Below are positions 17,459 through 25,468 of a stretch of DNA of 56,832 nucleotides, piece by piece. Position 1 is the first letter of the stretch; each line of letters begins with the position of its first letter. The translations under genes and the position numbers were made by a program. This DNA comes from DATMNI01 sp035570275. Lineage in GTDB: Bacteria > Acidobacteriota > Terriglobia > Bryobacterales > Bryobacteraceae. Under the pieces are notes generated by a model that made no database searches, was not told the DNA's origin, and was given only the letters and a program-made list of their open reading frames with translations. Where the stretch lies: the NCBI GenBank assembly GCA_035570275.1, contig DATMNI010000047.1, forward strand, positions 1-56,832, read 5' to 3'.

Positions 17459-17967
17459 TTAGGACTCGCTGGGGCCAGGGGCCGGGGGCCGGGGCGGCGT
17501 TTGCGCGGGTAGATGGCGCGGACTATACTGCCGCCGCTGCCGCCGGGCGCGGCGGGCTTCTGCGGATCGGGCAACACGGCGCGTTCGATGGCGGCTTTGA
17601 CGAAGGCGCGGATTTCGGGTCGCTCCAGGTCTTCGAGGCTGGCGATCCGGATGTGGCGAACCCAGTTGCCGGTGCCCTGAAGGATGCCGTGGATGTCCGG
17701 GATTTGCGAGCCCCGGTTGAATCCGAGATTGACCCAGCGGGCGTACACCGCCACGTGGATGAAGCACTCACTGGGGCGGCCGGTGAAGCCGTAACCGCTG
17801 CTCACAGCGTTGTAGGCGTCGTAAATGAGTTCGATGGCGCCAGGACATTCGGACAGAACCAGGGCGCGGGTGGCCAGCGCCAGCTTTTGAACGGCCGGCG
17901 GAAACGGCGAAAGGAACGTGAGGTATTCGGCTCTCGGTTTGGGAACCCGCGGCGCTGTTACTGGCAT
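17455..17967 (-). CDS. DUF1801-family protein
   Basis: About 170 residues from the ATG at 17967 (MPVTAPRVPKPRAEYLTFL). The body matches the small YdhG/DUF1801 cytosolic fold: SPFPPAVQKLALATRALVLS, GAIELIYDAYNAVSSGYGF, CFIHVAVYARWVNLGFNRG and WVRHIRIASLEDLE. Function is unknown. The basic Pro/Arg C-terminus (RKRRPGPRPLAPASPK) is encoded by a G-run repeat and is probably not part of the fold. First gene of the operon with the propeller and serine hydrolase; its stop overlaps the next start. Confidence 0.75.
   Translation of the reverse strand: MPVTAPRVPKPRAEYLTFLSPFPPAVQKLALATRALVLSECPGAIELIYDAYNAVSSGYGFTGRPSECFIHVAVYARWVNLGFNRGSQIPDIHGILQGTGNWVRHIRIASLEDLERPEIRAFVKAAIERAVLPDPQKPAAPGGSGGSIVRAIYPRKRRPGPRPLAPASPK
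17470..17497 (+). repeat. G-run element (GGGGCC repeats), copy 1
   Basis: On the plus strand, runs GGGG-cca-GGGG-cc-GGGGG-cc-GGGG make four guanine tracts with 2-3-base loops, able in principle to form a G-quadruplex. The complement encodes the C-terminal tail of the DUF1801 protein. A longer copy is at 18836-18868. Confidence 0.6.
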
Positions 17968-18017
17968 GGTTTCTCGCACTGTCTCTGAGGATACCGAATT
18001 GTGAGATGATTCCTGGC

Positions 18018-18830
18018 ATGAAAGCAAGTGCGGTGTTTGGGATGGTTTTGTCGCTGGCGGTCTGCGGGTGGGCGCAAGTTCAGCCACCCAAGAAAAAGCT
18101 GCTGGCGATCGGCGAGGTGAAGGGCTTCGAGCACGATTCGGTGTCGCACGGCCTGGCAACGCTCGAGAAACTGGGCCGGCAGACCGGTCTGTGGGATACG
18201 TATATCCGCACCGACAACGAACTGCTGACCAAGGCGAAACTGCCGAACAACGCCAAGAACCTGGATTACTTCGACGCCGTCATATTCTATACGACGGGCG
18301 ATCTGGGGCTGAGCGATCAGCAGAAGAAGGACCTGCTCTCGTTCGTGAAGGACGACGGCAAGGGATTTCTGGGGACGCACACCGCCACCGATACGTATTT
18401 CAACTGGCCGGAATACGGCGAGCTGATCGGCGGCTATTTCAACGAGCATCCGTGGGGGCAGGTGCACTGCACCATCCGCACCGAGGACCAGAAGTTTCCG
18501 GCGACGGCGCACTTCCCGGCATCCTTCCCGTTCTATGACGAGATCTACCAGTTCAAGGAGCCATATTCGCGCGACAAGGTGCGGGTGCTGATGAGCGTCG
18601 ACCCGGCGTCGGTGGACCTGGCAAATCCGCGCATCCACCGCACCGACAAAGATTTCCCGGTGACCTGGGTGCATCAGTATGGCAAGGGGCGGGTTTTCCA
18701 TTCGTCGCTCGGGCACCGGGACGAGGTCTGGGATCTGCCGGATATCCAGAAGATGTGGATCGAAGGAGTGAAGTGGGCGATGGGGATGACCGACGGAGAC
18801 ACCACGCCGCGGCCGATGCCGGCGAAGTGA
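18018..18830 (+). CDS. Secreted ThuA-domain protein
   Basis: About 270 residues with signal peptide MKASAVFGMVLSLAVCGWAQ. ThuA/class-I-amidotransferase-like features: FDAVIFYTTGDLGLSDQQ, then KGFLGTHTATDTYFNWPEYG and FPVTWVHQYGKGRVFHSSLG near the C-terminus. ThuA-like proteins act on sugars (trehalose utilisation) or are non-catalytic domains in secreted glyco-enzymes; here the substrate is open. An ATG four codons upstream (18006) is an alternative start. It is transcribed divergently from the DUF1801 operon with 50 bases between the start codons, so promoters overlap. Confidence 0.88.
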   Translation: MKASAVFGMVLSLAVCGWAQVQPPKKKLLAIGEVKGFEHDSVSHGLATLEKLGRQTGLWDTYIRTDNELLTKAKLPNNAKNLDYFDAVIFYTTGDLGLSDQQKKDLLSFVKDDGKGFLGTHTATDTYFNWPEYGELIGGYFNEHPWGQVHCTIRTEDQKFPATAHFPASFPFYDEIYQFKEPYSRDKVRVLMSVDPASVDLANPRIHRTDKDFPVTWVHQYGKGRVFHSSLGHRDEVWDLPDIQKMWIEGVKWAMGMTDGDTTPRPMPAK

Positions 18831-18835
18831 CGGAT

Positions 18836-18868
18836 GGGGGCCAGGGGCCAGGGGCCGGGGCCAGGGGC
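18836..18868 (+). promoter_or_regulatory. G-run element in the Nudix 5' leader, copy 2
   Basis: Five tracts of four or five G separated by CC or CCA lie directly before the Nudix ATG at 18874. The last AGGGG is seven bases from the ATG and would be the Shine-Dalgarno sequence. The ribosome site is thus part of a possible G-quadruplex in the mRNA, which could gate translation. Confidence 0.45.
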
Positions 18869-18873
18869 TTCTT

Positions 18874-19416
18874 ATGATCCAAGCTCAAACGGTTGCGGAC
18901 CTGGTCGGCGGCTTCGATGACGCTACCGACGGCCAGGCGCTCAAGAGTTGCGAACTGATCCTGCGGCTGCTCGAAGGCTCCCCGGAGCCGTTCCATCGGA
19001 ATCACTTTACGCCCGGCCACATTACCTGCACCGGTCTCGTGCTGGCGCCCGGCGCGGAGCGAATCCTCCTGGTCCACCATCGGCGGCTCCATCGCTGGCT
19101 GCTGCCCGGAGGGCACGTCGAGCCGGACGATGCCTCGGTCGCCGACGCCGCCCGCCGCGAAGTGGTCGAGGAGACTGGCGCGGTGCTGCTTCCGGGCGCC
19201 GCACCCCTGATCGGCGCCGACGTCCACGCCATCCCAACCAATGGCCGCGAACCCTACCACTTACACCACGACCTCCTCTTTCAATTCCACGCAATTGCCG
19301 ACGAACTGCGGGTCTCCTCCGAATCCCACGCCGTTACGTGGTGCACGCCCGCCGATTTCGACCGGTACCAGATCCCCGGCAACGTCCGCCGCGCCTACCG
19401 GCGCATCCTCAAATGA
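18874..19416 (+). CDS. Nudix hydrolase
   Basis: A 180-residue cytoplasmic pyrophosphohydrolase. The complete Nudix box is at about residues 80-102: GGHVEPDD followed by AARREVVEETGAVL, with the metal-binding REVVEE. N-terminal helices precede the fold (residues 1-45), and the strand GLVLAPGAERILLVHHRRLH leads into the box. Substrate (nucleoside diphosphate derivative) not predictable. It follows thuA by 43 bases that are almost entirely the G-run element. Confidence 0.92.
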   Translation: MIQAQTVADLVGGFDDATDGQALKSCELILRLLEGSPEPFHRNHFTPGHITCTGLVLAPGAERILLVHHRRLHRWLLPGGHVEPDDASVADAARREVVEETGAVLLPGAAPLIGADVHAIPTNGREPYHLHHDLLFQFHAIADELRVSSESHAVTWCTPADFDRYQIPGNVRRAYRRILK

Positions 19417-19485
19417 TGTACACCCTCGCCGGACTTTCGTAAAGCCAGGCAGACGATCCGGCGGACTGGCTTGTCGAGCCTGCGG

Positions 19486-19527
19486 TGTCGAGCCCGCTGT
19501 GCAGAGCCCGCTGTGCAGAGCCCCGGC
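19486..19527 (+). repeat. 14-bp tandem repeat, three units
   Basis: Three consecutive 14-base units of the type GTGCAGAGCCCGCT (first unit GTGTCGAGCCCGCT, last ending CCGG), in the 188-base gap between the Nudix gene and the dehydrogenase gene. Nothing else is seen in the gap except a TTAGAATT-like box about 25 bases before the ATG at 19605. Confidence 0.6.
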
Positions 19528-19604
19528 GAGCGGCACCAGCGGAGATTCCCGCTCCCTGTCTTCAGTTATAAACGCCGGCCGCGCGTTAGAATTGTCTTCA
19601 GCCC

Positions 19605-20669
19605 ATGAAGACTTTTACGATTGCGGTGATTGCCGGCGACGGCGTCGGTACCGAGGTCATCCCTCAAGGTAAGCGCGTTCTGGAAAAGATCGCGAAAAAA
19701 CACGATGTGACCTTTGCGTTTCAGGATTTCGCATGGGGGGCCGAGCATTTCTTCCGGTGGGGCCGCATGATGCCGGCCGGGGCTATCGACCTGTTGCAAC
19801 CCTGCGACGCCATTTTCCTGGGCGCTGTGGGCCACCCGGAGATTCCCGACCACACCACGCTGAACGGCCTGCTGCTTCCCATCCGCCGCGCCTTCGACCA
19901 GTACGCCAACGTGCGGCCGGCGTACCTGTACCCCGGCGTTCAATCGCCGCTGGCCCGGCCCAAGGGCGGCGACATCGATTTCGTGGTGGTGCGCGAGAAC
20001 ACCGAGGGTGAGTACGCCCAGGTGGGCGGCTTCGTTTATCATCAGCAGCCGGAGGAGGTCGCCATTCAGACCTCGGTCTTCACGCGACGGGGCATTGAGC
20101 GCATCGTACGCTTCGCTTTCGAACTGGCGGTCAAGCGCAACAAGAAGAGGCGCGTCACTTCGATCACGAAATCGAACGCCCAGGGTTACAGCATGACCCT
20201 GTGGGACCGCACCTTCGACCTGGTCGCGGCCGAGTTTCCCGGGGTGCAGACCGAATCGCTGCTGGTGGACGCCGCCGCCATGAATTTTATTCGCCGCCCG
20301 GAGAGCTTTGACGTGGTGGTGGGCTCCAACCTTTTCGCCGACATCCTCAGCGACATCGCGGCCATCATCATCGGCAGCATGGGCCTGGCTGCCAGCGCCA
20401 ACCTGGACCCGCTGCGCCGATACCCCTCGATGTTTGAGCCGGTGCATGGTTCGGCGCCCGATATCGCCGGGAAGGGAATCGTCAATCCGCTGGCGCAAAT
20501 CCTGAGCGGGGCCATGATGCTGGAACACCTGCAAATGGCGGAGGCGGCGGCCCAGGTGGAAGCCGCGGTGGCGGCGGTATTGGCCGAAGGCAAGGTGCGC
20601 ACGCCCGACCTGGGCGGCGCCAGCAGCACCGAAGAAGTGACCAACGCAGTGCTGGAGAAACTGGGTTAA
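19605..20669 (+). CDS. Tartrate/D-malate dehydrogenase-type beta-decarboxylating dehydrogenase
   Basis: A 354-residue NAD-dependent oxidative decarboxylase of the isocitrate/isopropylmalate family. AVIAGDGVGTEVIPQG is the N-terminal strand. RENTEGEYAQVGGF carries substrate-binding Arg and Glu. VDAAAMNFIRRP and NLFADILSDIAA supply the metal-binding Asp residues, and FEPVHGSAPDIAGKG is the NAD loop. The active-site pattern (VRPAYLYPGV, RENTEGEY) fits tartrate dehydrogenase/D-malate dehydrogenase (TtuC/DmlA type) better than LeuB, but substrate choice is not certain. murJ begins directly after its TAA. Confidence 0.85.
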   Translation: MKTFTIAVIAGDGVGTEVIPQGKRVLEKIAKKHDVTFAFQDFAWGAEHFFRWGRMMPAGAIDLLQPCDAIFLGAVGHPEIPDHTTLNGLLLPIRRAFDQYANVRPAYLYPGVQSPLARPKGGDIDFVVVRENTEGEYAQVGGFVYHQQPEEVAIQTSVFTRRGIERIVRFAFELAVKRNKKRRVTSITKSNAQGYSMTLWDRTFDLVAAEFPGVQTESLLVDAAAMNFIRRPESFDVVVGSNLFADILSDIAAIIIGSMGLAASANLDPLRRYPSMFEPVHGSAPDIAGKGIVNPLAQILSGAMMLEHLQMAEAAAQVEAAVAAVLAEGKVRTPDLGGASSTEEVTNAVLEKLG

Positions 20670-22256
20670 GTGGCGCGGGCTTCGCACCGCGACAGCACGG
20701 GCCGGCACGCCTTCCTGGTGGGCGCCGGGATTCTGCTCAGCCGCATCATGGGGCTGGTGCGGCAGCGCATCTTCAGCCACTCTTTCGGAGTTTTTACCGA
20801 CCAGGCGGACGCTTTTTCTTCGGCGCTGCGCGTGCCCAATTTCCTGCAGAACCTGTTTGGCGAAGGCGTGCTCTCGGCGTCGTTCATCCCGGTCTATGCG
20901 CGTTTGCTGGCTGAAGGCGATGACGAGGAATCGGGCCGCGTGGCGGGGGCGATTTTTGCCATCCTGGCTCTCTCTACCTCTTTGATCGTGCTGCTGGGCG
21001 TGCTGGGAACGCCCTATCTCATGTGGGCCATCGCACCCGGCTACCACGGCCCGAAGCGGGAGCTGACCATCCTTTTAGTGCGCATTCTGTTTCCCGGTGC
21101 CGGTCTGCTGGTCTGTTCGGCCTGGTGCCTGGGCATTCTGAACAGCCACCGGAAGTTTTTCCTGTCCTACTCGGCGCCGGTAATCTGGAACCTGGCGATG
21201 ATCGTCACCATGCTGGCGTACCGGCGCGCCGATCTCAGCACGCTGGCCGTCAAGCTGGCGTGGGGCACGGTTGCCGGCAGCGCGCTGCAGTTCGGCGTTC
21301 AATTGCCCACGGTGCTGCGGTTGGTCCGCAAACTGCGCCTGCATCCGGATACCCGGACCGCGCACGTTCGCGAGGTGATTCGAAATTTCGCGCCGGTGTC
21401 CATCAGCCGCGGCGTGGTGCAAATCAGCGCGTACGTGGACCAGGCGCTGGCCTCCCTTCTAGGCACTGGAGCGATGGCGGCGATGACGACGGCCCAATCG
21501 CTCTACACGCTGCCCGTCAGCCTGTTCGGGATGTCGGTCTCGGCGGCCGAGTTGCCCGCCATGTCGAGCGCGCTGGGCAACGAAACCGAGATCGCCGCCG
21601 CGCTGCGCCAGCGTTTGAACCGCGGCCTGCGGCAGATTGCGTTCTTCATCGTCCCCTCGGCGATGGCCTTCCTGGCACTGGGCGATGTGATCACCGCGAT
21701 GCTTTACGTTGGGGGCAGATTCACGCGGGCTGATGCGGCTTACGTTTGGGGCATCGTGGCCGGCTCCGCCATCGGTCTCCTCGCCTCCACCATGGGCCGC
21801 CTCTACGCGTCCACTTACTACGCGCTCCGCGATACCCGCACCCCGCTGCGATTCGCCGTGCTGCGGGTGGCCCTCACCATCGCGCTCGGTTACCTCTGCG
21901 CCTTTCCGCTGCGCCGCTGGATCGGTCTGGATCCGCAGTGGGGCGCCGCCGGTTTGACGGCGTCGGCGGGCGTGGCCGGTTGGGTGGAGTTTACCCTGTT
22001 GCGGCGCACGCTGAACCGCCGCATCGGTTCGACAGGACTGCCGGCCCCGTTGGTGGTGCGCCTCTGGACCGCGGCACTCATCGCAGCCGGCGCTGGCTGG
22101 GCCGTCAAGTTAGCCATCGGCCTGGTCGATCCCATTGCCGCGGGCCTGCTGATTCTCGGCGTCTATGGCGTACTCTATTTCGTGGCGACCTACCTGATGC
22201 GAGTCGAAGAGAGCGCCGGAATGCTGCGGCGGCTGAATCGGAGCCGCGCGCGTTAG
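20670..22256 (+). CDS. murJ: Lipid II flippase MurJ (MviN)
   Basis: A 528-residue polytopic membrane protein of the MOP superfamily that flips lipid II to the periplasm for peptidoglycan synthesis. N-terminal hallmarks: GILLSRIMGLVRQRIFSHSF and DAFSSALRVPNFLQNLFGEG, followed by SASFIPVYARLLAEGD. Some 13-14 hydrophobic helices follow. The GTG at 20670 is immediately after the dehydrogenase stop, so translation is likely coupled. The last codons and the TAG (RSRAR-stop) are supplied by a REP-like element (22238-22264), so the original C-terminus may have been replaced. Confidence 0.94.
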   Translation: MARASHRDSTGRHAFLVGAGILLSRIMGLVRQRIFSHSFGVFTDQADAFSSALRVPNFLQNLFGEGVLSASFIPVYARLLAEGDDEESGRVAGAIFAILALSTSLIVLLGVLGTPYLMWAIAPGYHGPKRELTILLVRILFPGAGLLVCSAWCLGILNSHRKFFLSYSAPVIWNLAMIVTMLAYRRADLSTLAVKLAWGTVAGSALQFGVQLPTVLRLVRKLRLHPDTRTAHVREVIRNFAPVSISRGVVQISAYVDQALASLLGTGAMAAMTTAQSLYTLPVSLFGMSVSAAELPAMSSALGNETEIAAALRQRLNRGLRQIAFFIVPSAMAFLALGDVITAMLYVGGRFTRADAAYVWGIVAGSAIGLLASTMGRLYASTYYALRDTRTPLRFAVLRVALTIALGYLCAFPLRRWIGLDPQWGAAGLTASAGVAGWVEFTLLRRTLNRRIGSTGLPAPLVVRLWTAALIAAGAGWAVKLAIGLVDPIAAGLLILGVYGVLYFVATYLMRVEESAGMLRRLNRSRAR

Positions 22257-22264
22257 CAAGCGGA
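22238..22264 (-). repeat. REP-like element covering the murJ stop codon
   Basis: Plus strand TCGGAGCCGCGCGCGTTAGC then AAGCGGA. It differs by one internal base from the copy at 13428-13454 in the M56 gene and belongs to the same family as the elements at 37.8 and 49.4 kb. The TAG of murJ is within the element. Confidence 0.7.
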
Positions 22265-22268
22265 CCAC

Positions 22269-23153
22269 TCACCCCTTCAGATCGCGAAACGCCTCTTCGA
22301 TTTCCTTCTTCGCCTCCGCCGTGGGCACGGTCAGCGGCAATCTGGGTGGCCCCCCATAATAGCCATTCAGGTCCATCGCGTACTTCAGCCCCGGTATTCC
22401 ATACTTCGTCGTGACCAGCGCTGCCGCGCGGCCAATGCGGTTCTGCCAATCGAGTCCGGCCGCCTCTTCGCGGGTGCGATACGCCTCCCAGATTGCGATC
22501 GTCGAATAGGGCGCGGCGTTGGCATAGGCCAGAATCGCGCCCGATGCCCCCATCAGCAGCGATGGCCACAGCGTGGGCGCCGACCCCACCAGCACCTGAA
22601 AACCGTGCTTCACCTCGCGGATCAGTTGCATCACCTTTTCCAGGTTGCCCGAGCTCTCCTTGATGGCGATCGCGTTGGGGTGTTCGGAGATCGCCACCAC
22701 GGCTTCCACCGGAATATCGACGCCCGTGGCCTGCGGCCAGTTGTAAATGATCAGCGGCAGGCGCGCCTGGTCGGCCACGGCGCGGAAGTACAGCGCCTGC
22801 GCGGCGGCACCGTTCACCAGGTTCTTGTAGTAGTGCGGGGTGCGCACCATGGCGGCCTTGTAGCCCATTTCGGCGGCGCGGTTGGTAAGCGCCACGGTCT
22901 CGCGCACGCTCTCCATTCCGGTACCCGCGATCAGCAGTTTGTCCGGCGCCGCGTGTTTGGCCACCTCCTCCCACACGGTGTACTTTTCTTCGGCTGTCAG
23001 CATCACGCTTTCGCCGGTGGACCCCATCACTACGTAGCCGGCCAGCGACGTCAGGTTCCACTTCTCCACGTTGTGCTGGATCTTCGAGAGATAAATGTTT
23101 CCGTTGTAATCGAACGGAGTTGCAATTGGTGGGAAAATACCTTGTAGCTTCAT
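22269..23153 (-). CDS. DapA-like (N-acetylneuraminate lyase/dihydrodipicolinate synthase family) aldolase
   Basis: A 294-residue Schiff-base TIM-barrel enzyme. MKLQGIFPPIATPFD is the family N-terminus, GSTGESVML the pyruvate-binding loop, LIIYNWPQATG the catalytic Tyr, and AIAIKESSGN the Schiff-base Lys. Length equals the family norm. It may be dihydrodipicolinate synthase or one of the many sugar-acid aldolases; the isolated location and missing lysine-pathway neighbours favour the latter. The ATG at 23153 is chosen: longer frames up to 23258 only translate palindrome copy D. It converges on murJ with 12 bases between stops. Confidence 0.87.
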   Translation of the reverse strand: MKLQGIFPPIATPFDYNGNIYLSKIQHNVEKWNLTSLAGYVVMGSTGESVMLTAEEKYTVWEEVAKHAAPDKLLIAGTGMESVRETVALTNRAAEMGYKAAMVRTPHYYKNLVNGAAAQALYFRAVADQARLPLIIYNWPQATGVDIPVEAVVAISEHPNAIAIKESSGNLEKVMQLIREVKHGFQVLVGSAPTLWPSLLMGASGAILAYANAAPYSTIAIWEAYRTREEAAGLDWQNRIGRAAALVTTKYGIPGLKYAMDLNGYYGGPPRLPLTVPTAEAKKEIEEAFRDLKG

Positions 23154-23179
23154 TTGTCTGAGAAATTCCACCATAACAT

Positions 23180-23225
23180 TGTGGGGCAGGTTGTGAACCT
23201 GCGGCGGATTGGCAATCCGCCTGCT
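23180..23225 (-). repeat. Double-hairpin palindromic element, copy D
   Basis: TGTGGG, then GCAGGTT-gtg-AACCTGC (23186-23202) and GGCGGATT-ggc-AATCCGCC (23203-23221). It lies in the divergent interval between the aldolase start (23153) and the prmA start (23292). Unlike B and C it is at gene 5' ends. Confidence 0.85.
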
Positions 23226-23291
23226 GGACTCATGTGGGTGCTTCGGGCAGGCGGACAATTCGGTTAAGCAGCGGCCGGGGATGATGGCACC

Positions 23292-24044
23292 ATGTTTTCT
23301 CTCGAAATCGAATGCGATCCGGAAGACCGCGACCTGCTGATCGCCGAACTCTGGGAGCAGGGCTCGGCCGGCATTGTCGAACTGAGCGCCGCCAGCGTGC
23401 GCGCCTTCTTTGATGACGCCGCCGACTGCGCCCTATTGCTGCGCCTGTTTCCGGGCGCCCGAAAGCGGGTGGAGGAGCAGCGCGACTGGGTCCAATCGGC
23501 CCGCGACCTGCTGCAGCCAAGGGAGGTGGGCTCGCGGTTTTTCCTGGTACCCGCCTGGCGCGACGACCCTGCGCCCGCCGGCCGTTTCCGCATCACGGTG
23601 AATCCCGGAATGGCATTCGGCACCGGCGTCCACGAAACCACGCAACTCTGCCTGGAGGCGCTGGAGGATTATCTGACGCCCGGCATGAGCGTGCTGGATG
23701 TCGGCACCGGTTCCGGCATCCTGGCCGAGGCCGCGCGTTTGCTCGGAGCTCAGACCGTTTACGCCTGCGATGTCGACCCGGTGGCCGTGCAGATCGCCGG
23801 CAACGGCTTTGTCGGGTCGGTGGATGCCGTGACCTCTGCCGCGGTCGATCTGGTGGTGGTCAATATCAGCCCGGAGGCGATCGCCGGTCTCGCGCCCGAC
23901 CTGCTCCGGGTCCTGCGCCGCCCCGGCGGTGTGCTGCTGGCCAGCGGCTTTGAGCGTCACGAAGTGGAGTTGGTGCAGGCTACACTGCCGGCCGCGACCG
24001 AGGTCAGACGGAAGGGAGACTGGGCGCTGATCGTGGTGGCATGA
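23292..24044 (+). CDS. prmA: Ribosomal protein L11 methyltransferase
   Basis: A 250-residue SAM-dependent enzyme that trimethylates L11. The N-terminal substrate-recognition domain is short (FSLEIECDPEDRDLLIAELW). The linker FRITVNPGMAFGTGVHETTQ is characteristic of PrmA. SAM motif I is VLDVGTGSGILAEAA, the acidic motif is YACDVDPVAV, and VVNISPEAI corresponds to the family NILA/NI motif. Somewhat shorter than E. coli PrmA (about 293 residues). It is monocistronic here and divergent from the aldolase. Confidence 0.9.
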   Translation: MFSLEIECDPEDRDLLIAELWEQGSAGIVELSAASVRAFFDDAADCALLLRLFPGARKRVEEQRDWVQSARDLLQPREVGSRFFLVPAWRDDPAPAGRFRITVNPGMAFGTGVHETTQLCLEALEDYLTPGMSVLDVGTGSGILAEAARLLGAQTVYACDVDPVAVQIAGNGFVGSVDAVTSAAVDLVVVNISPEAIAGLAPDLLRVLRRPGGVLLASGFERHEVELVQATLPAATEVRRKGDWALIVVA

Positions 24045-24081
24045 TGCATGACTTGATTCTCAAAGTTCCTGGGACGAGTTC

Positions 24082-24543
24082 ATGCGTGGCGCGGTAACCG
24101 ACCTACAAGGCAATTTACTGACCGAGAAAAACCCTGCGCGTTCAGGTGGTACTTACACACTTTGGATCACTGGGTATAACCAGACCGCAGACCAGCCGGT
24201 TCTGTCAGCCCAGAATTATCCCGAAACTGTTATGACTGTATTGTATGCCGGACCGTCGTATATTCCTGGGTTGCAGCAAATTAATTTCAAACTCGGGGTC
24301 TTGTGCTTCGACTCACAGTGCTTCACTCCTGCGTCCTATGATTCTCCATTACAAGTCATACAGGGAGCCTTTAAGAGCAACGTCGTATACCTTCCCGTGA
24401 GACCTTACAATGATCAGCGGCGGTGGCATCCGGCCTTGGTCAAGGCCGTGAGATGCAGGGCGGAGTCTAGTCTTCCGCCGAGACGCGTGCGTGATCGCTA
24501 TTTCATGCCCTCCATCTTGCACAAGACATTTGCAACGTTGTAG
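24082..24543 (+). pseudogene. Relic of a secreted Solibacter-type protein C-terminus
   Basis: The frame contains VTVLYAGPSYIPGLQQINFK-like sequence (here MTVLYAGPSYIPGLQQINFK), resembling the C-terminal repeat domain found at the ends of many acidobacterial secreted proteins (TIGR03437-like: ...YAG..PG..G..QIN..VP). No leader or upstream domains exist and the tail after VVYLPVRP is not protein-like. Base composition is lower in GC than the neighbours. The remainder of 24045-24623 shows nothing else. Confidence 0.45.
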
Positions 24544-24623
24544 GAAATGGTTGACGCCGGCAGGGACGGCGGGGTACGGTGGGCAATAGGAAAAGAAAAA
24601 TACAGACTGCGAACGAGACGCCC

Positions 24624-24884
24624 ATGACCATCACCCTTGTTCTTCAACCCGAGATCGAACGAGGACTCCTCGCCCTGGCCCAGGCCCGTGGTGTCTCGCT
24701 CAGCGATTATGTGCAAGAGATCGTGACGCGCGAAGCGCATGTTTCCCCCGAATCACTGCCCCGGCACACCGGTCAGGAATTGATCGATGCATGCGCCAAG
24801 GTGCGGGGACTGCTCACGGACGAAGAAGTTGACACGCTCTTTAGCCGAAGCCCGTCCTTTGCTCGCCCGGTCGATTTCGAATGA
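24624..24884 (+). CDS. Small antitoxin of a VapBC-like pair
   Basis: An 86-residue protein from the ATG at 24624 (MTITLVLQPEIERGLLALAQ). A ribbon-helix-helix-like N-terminus (VSLSDYVQEIVTREA) is followed by an acidic C-terminus suited to blocking a PIN nuclease active site. It overlaps the downstream toxin gene by 4 bases (ATGA), the classic antitoxin-toxin arrangement. The ORF can be read from 24579 but the added residues look non-coding. Its toxin is frameshifted, so the antitoxin may be an orphan. Confidence 0.75.
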   Translation: MTITLVLQPEIERGLLALAQARGVSLSDYVQEIVTREAHVSPESLPRHTGQELIDACAKVRGLLTDEEVDTLFSRSPSFARPVDFE

Positions 24885-25310
24885 GCGGCTTCCTGTTGGA
24901 TACCAACGTTCCATCCGACTTGGTACGACCCCAGCCTGAGCCGAAAGTTAAGACGTGGGTTGCCGCACAGGGCCTCGACACGTTGTTCATTAGCTCCGTG
25001 AGTCTCGGCGAGCTCCGTAAAGGGATCATCCTGCGGTCGCCCGGGAAGCGGCGAGCGGAGCTCGAAGCTTGGATTGAAACCGATCTATCGATCCTGTTTT
25101 CCGGCCGTAATTCTGTCGGTCACACGATCTATTGCCGAGCGGTGGGGCGTTTTGGAGGCCCAGGGGCAACTTGCGGGGCGGCCTCTCAATGTACCCGATG
25201 GCCTGATCGCCGCGACCGCGCTTGAACACGGCTTGACGTTGGTCACGCGGAACGTGAAGGATTTCGCCGGTCTTGGCGTTACGGTTTTCAATCCCTGGGA
25301 TTCTGCGTGA
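24881..25310 (+). pseudogene. VapC/FitB-like PIN toxin, frameshifted
   Basis: Frame one begins MSGFLLDTNVPSDLVRPQPE (first catalytic Asp in DTN) and continues through ISSVSLGELRKGI (Glu). After LFSGR near 25105-25112 it becomes nonsense. The +1-shifted frame carries the remainder: ILSVTRSIAERWGVLEAQGQ, VPDGLIAATALEHGLTLVTR and NVKDFAGLGVTVFNPW, including the C-terminal acidic residues. Joined, the two parts make a full-length PIN ribonuclease of about 142 residues. One indel therefore appears to inactivate the toxin, unless it is a sequencing error. Short hydrophobic helices and a signal peptide are absent, as expected. Confidence 0.8.
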
Positions 25311-25468
25311 CGACCTTTCAATCGGTCGTTCCGTCCGCTATCCTGTCTGGATCTTTCGTTCCAACCGGCAGATAGCACCAGTCGGTACTCGGCCAGGTGG
25401 GCGCATCGCGAGTGGGCGAATCCATATTCGCAACGAACAAACGGCGGTCATCTGAACGAAAAATCCCC

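Noticed and set aside
19566..21047. 493-codon minus-strand frame opposite the dehydrogenase and murJ
   Set aside because: Antisense shadow of two recognised genes.
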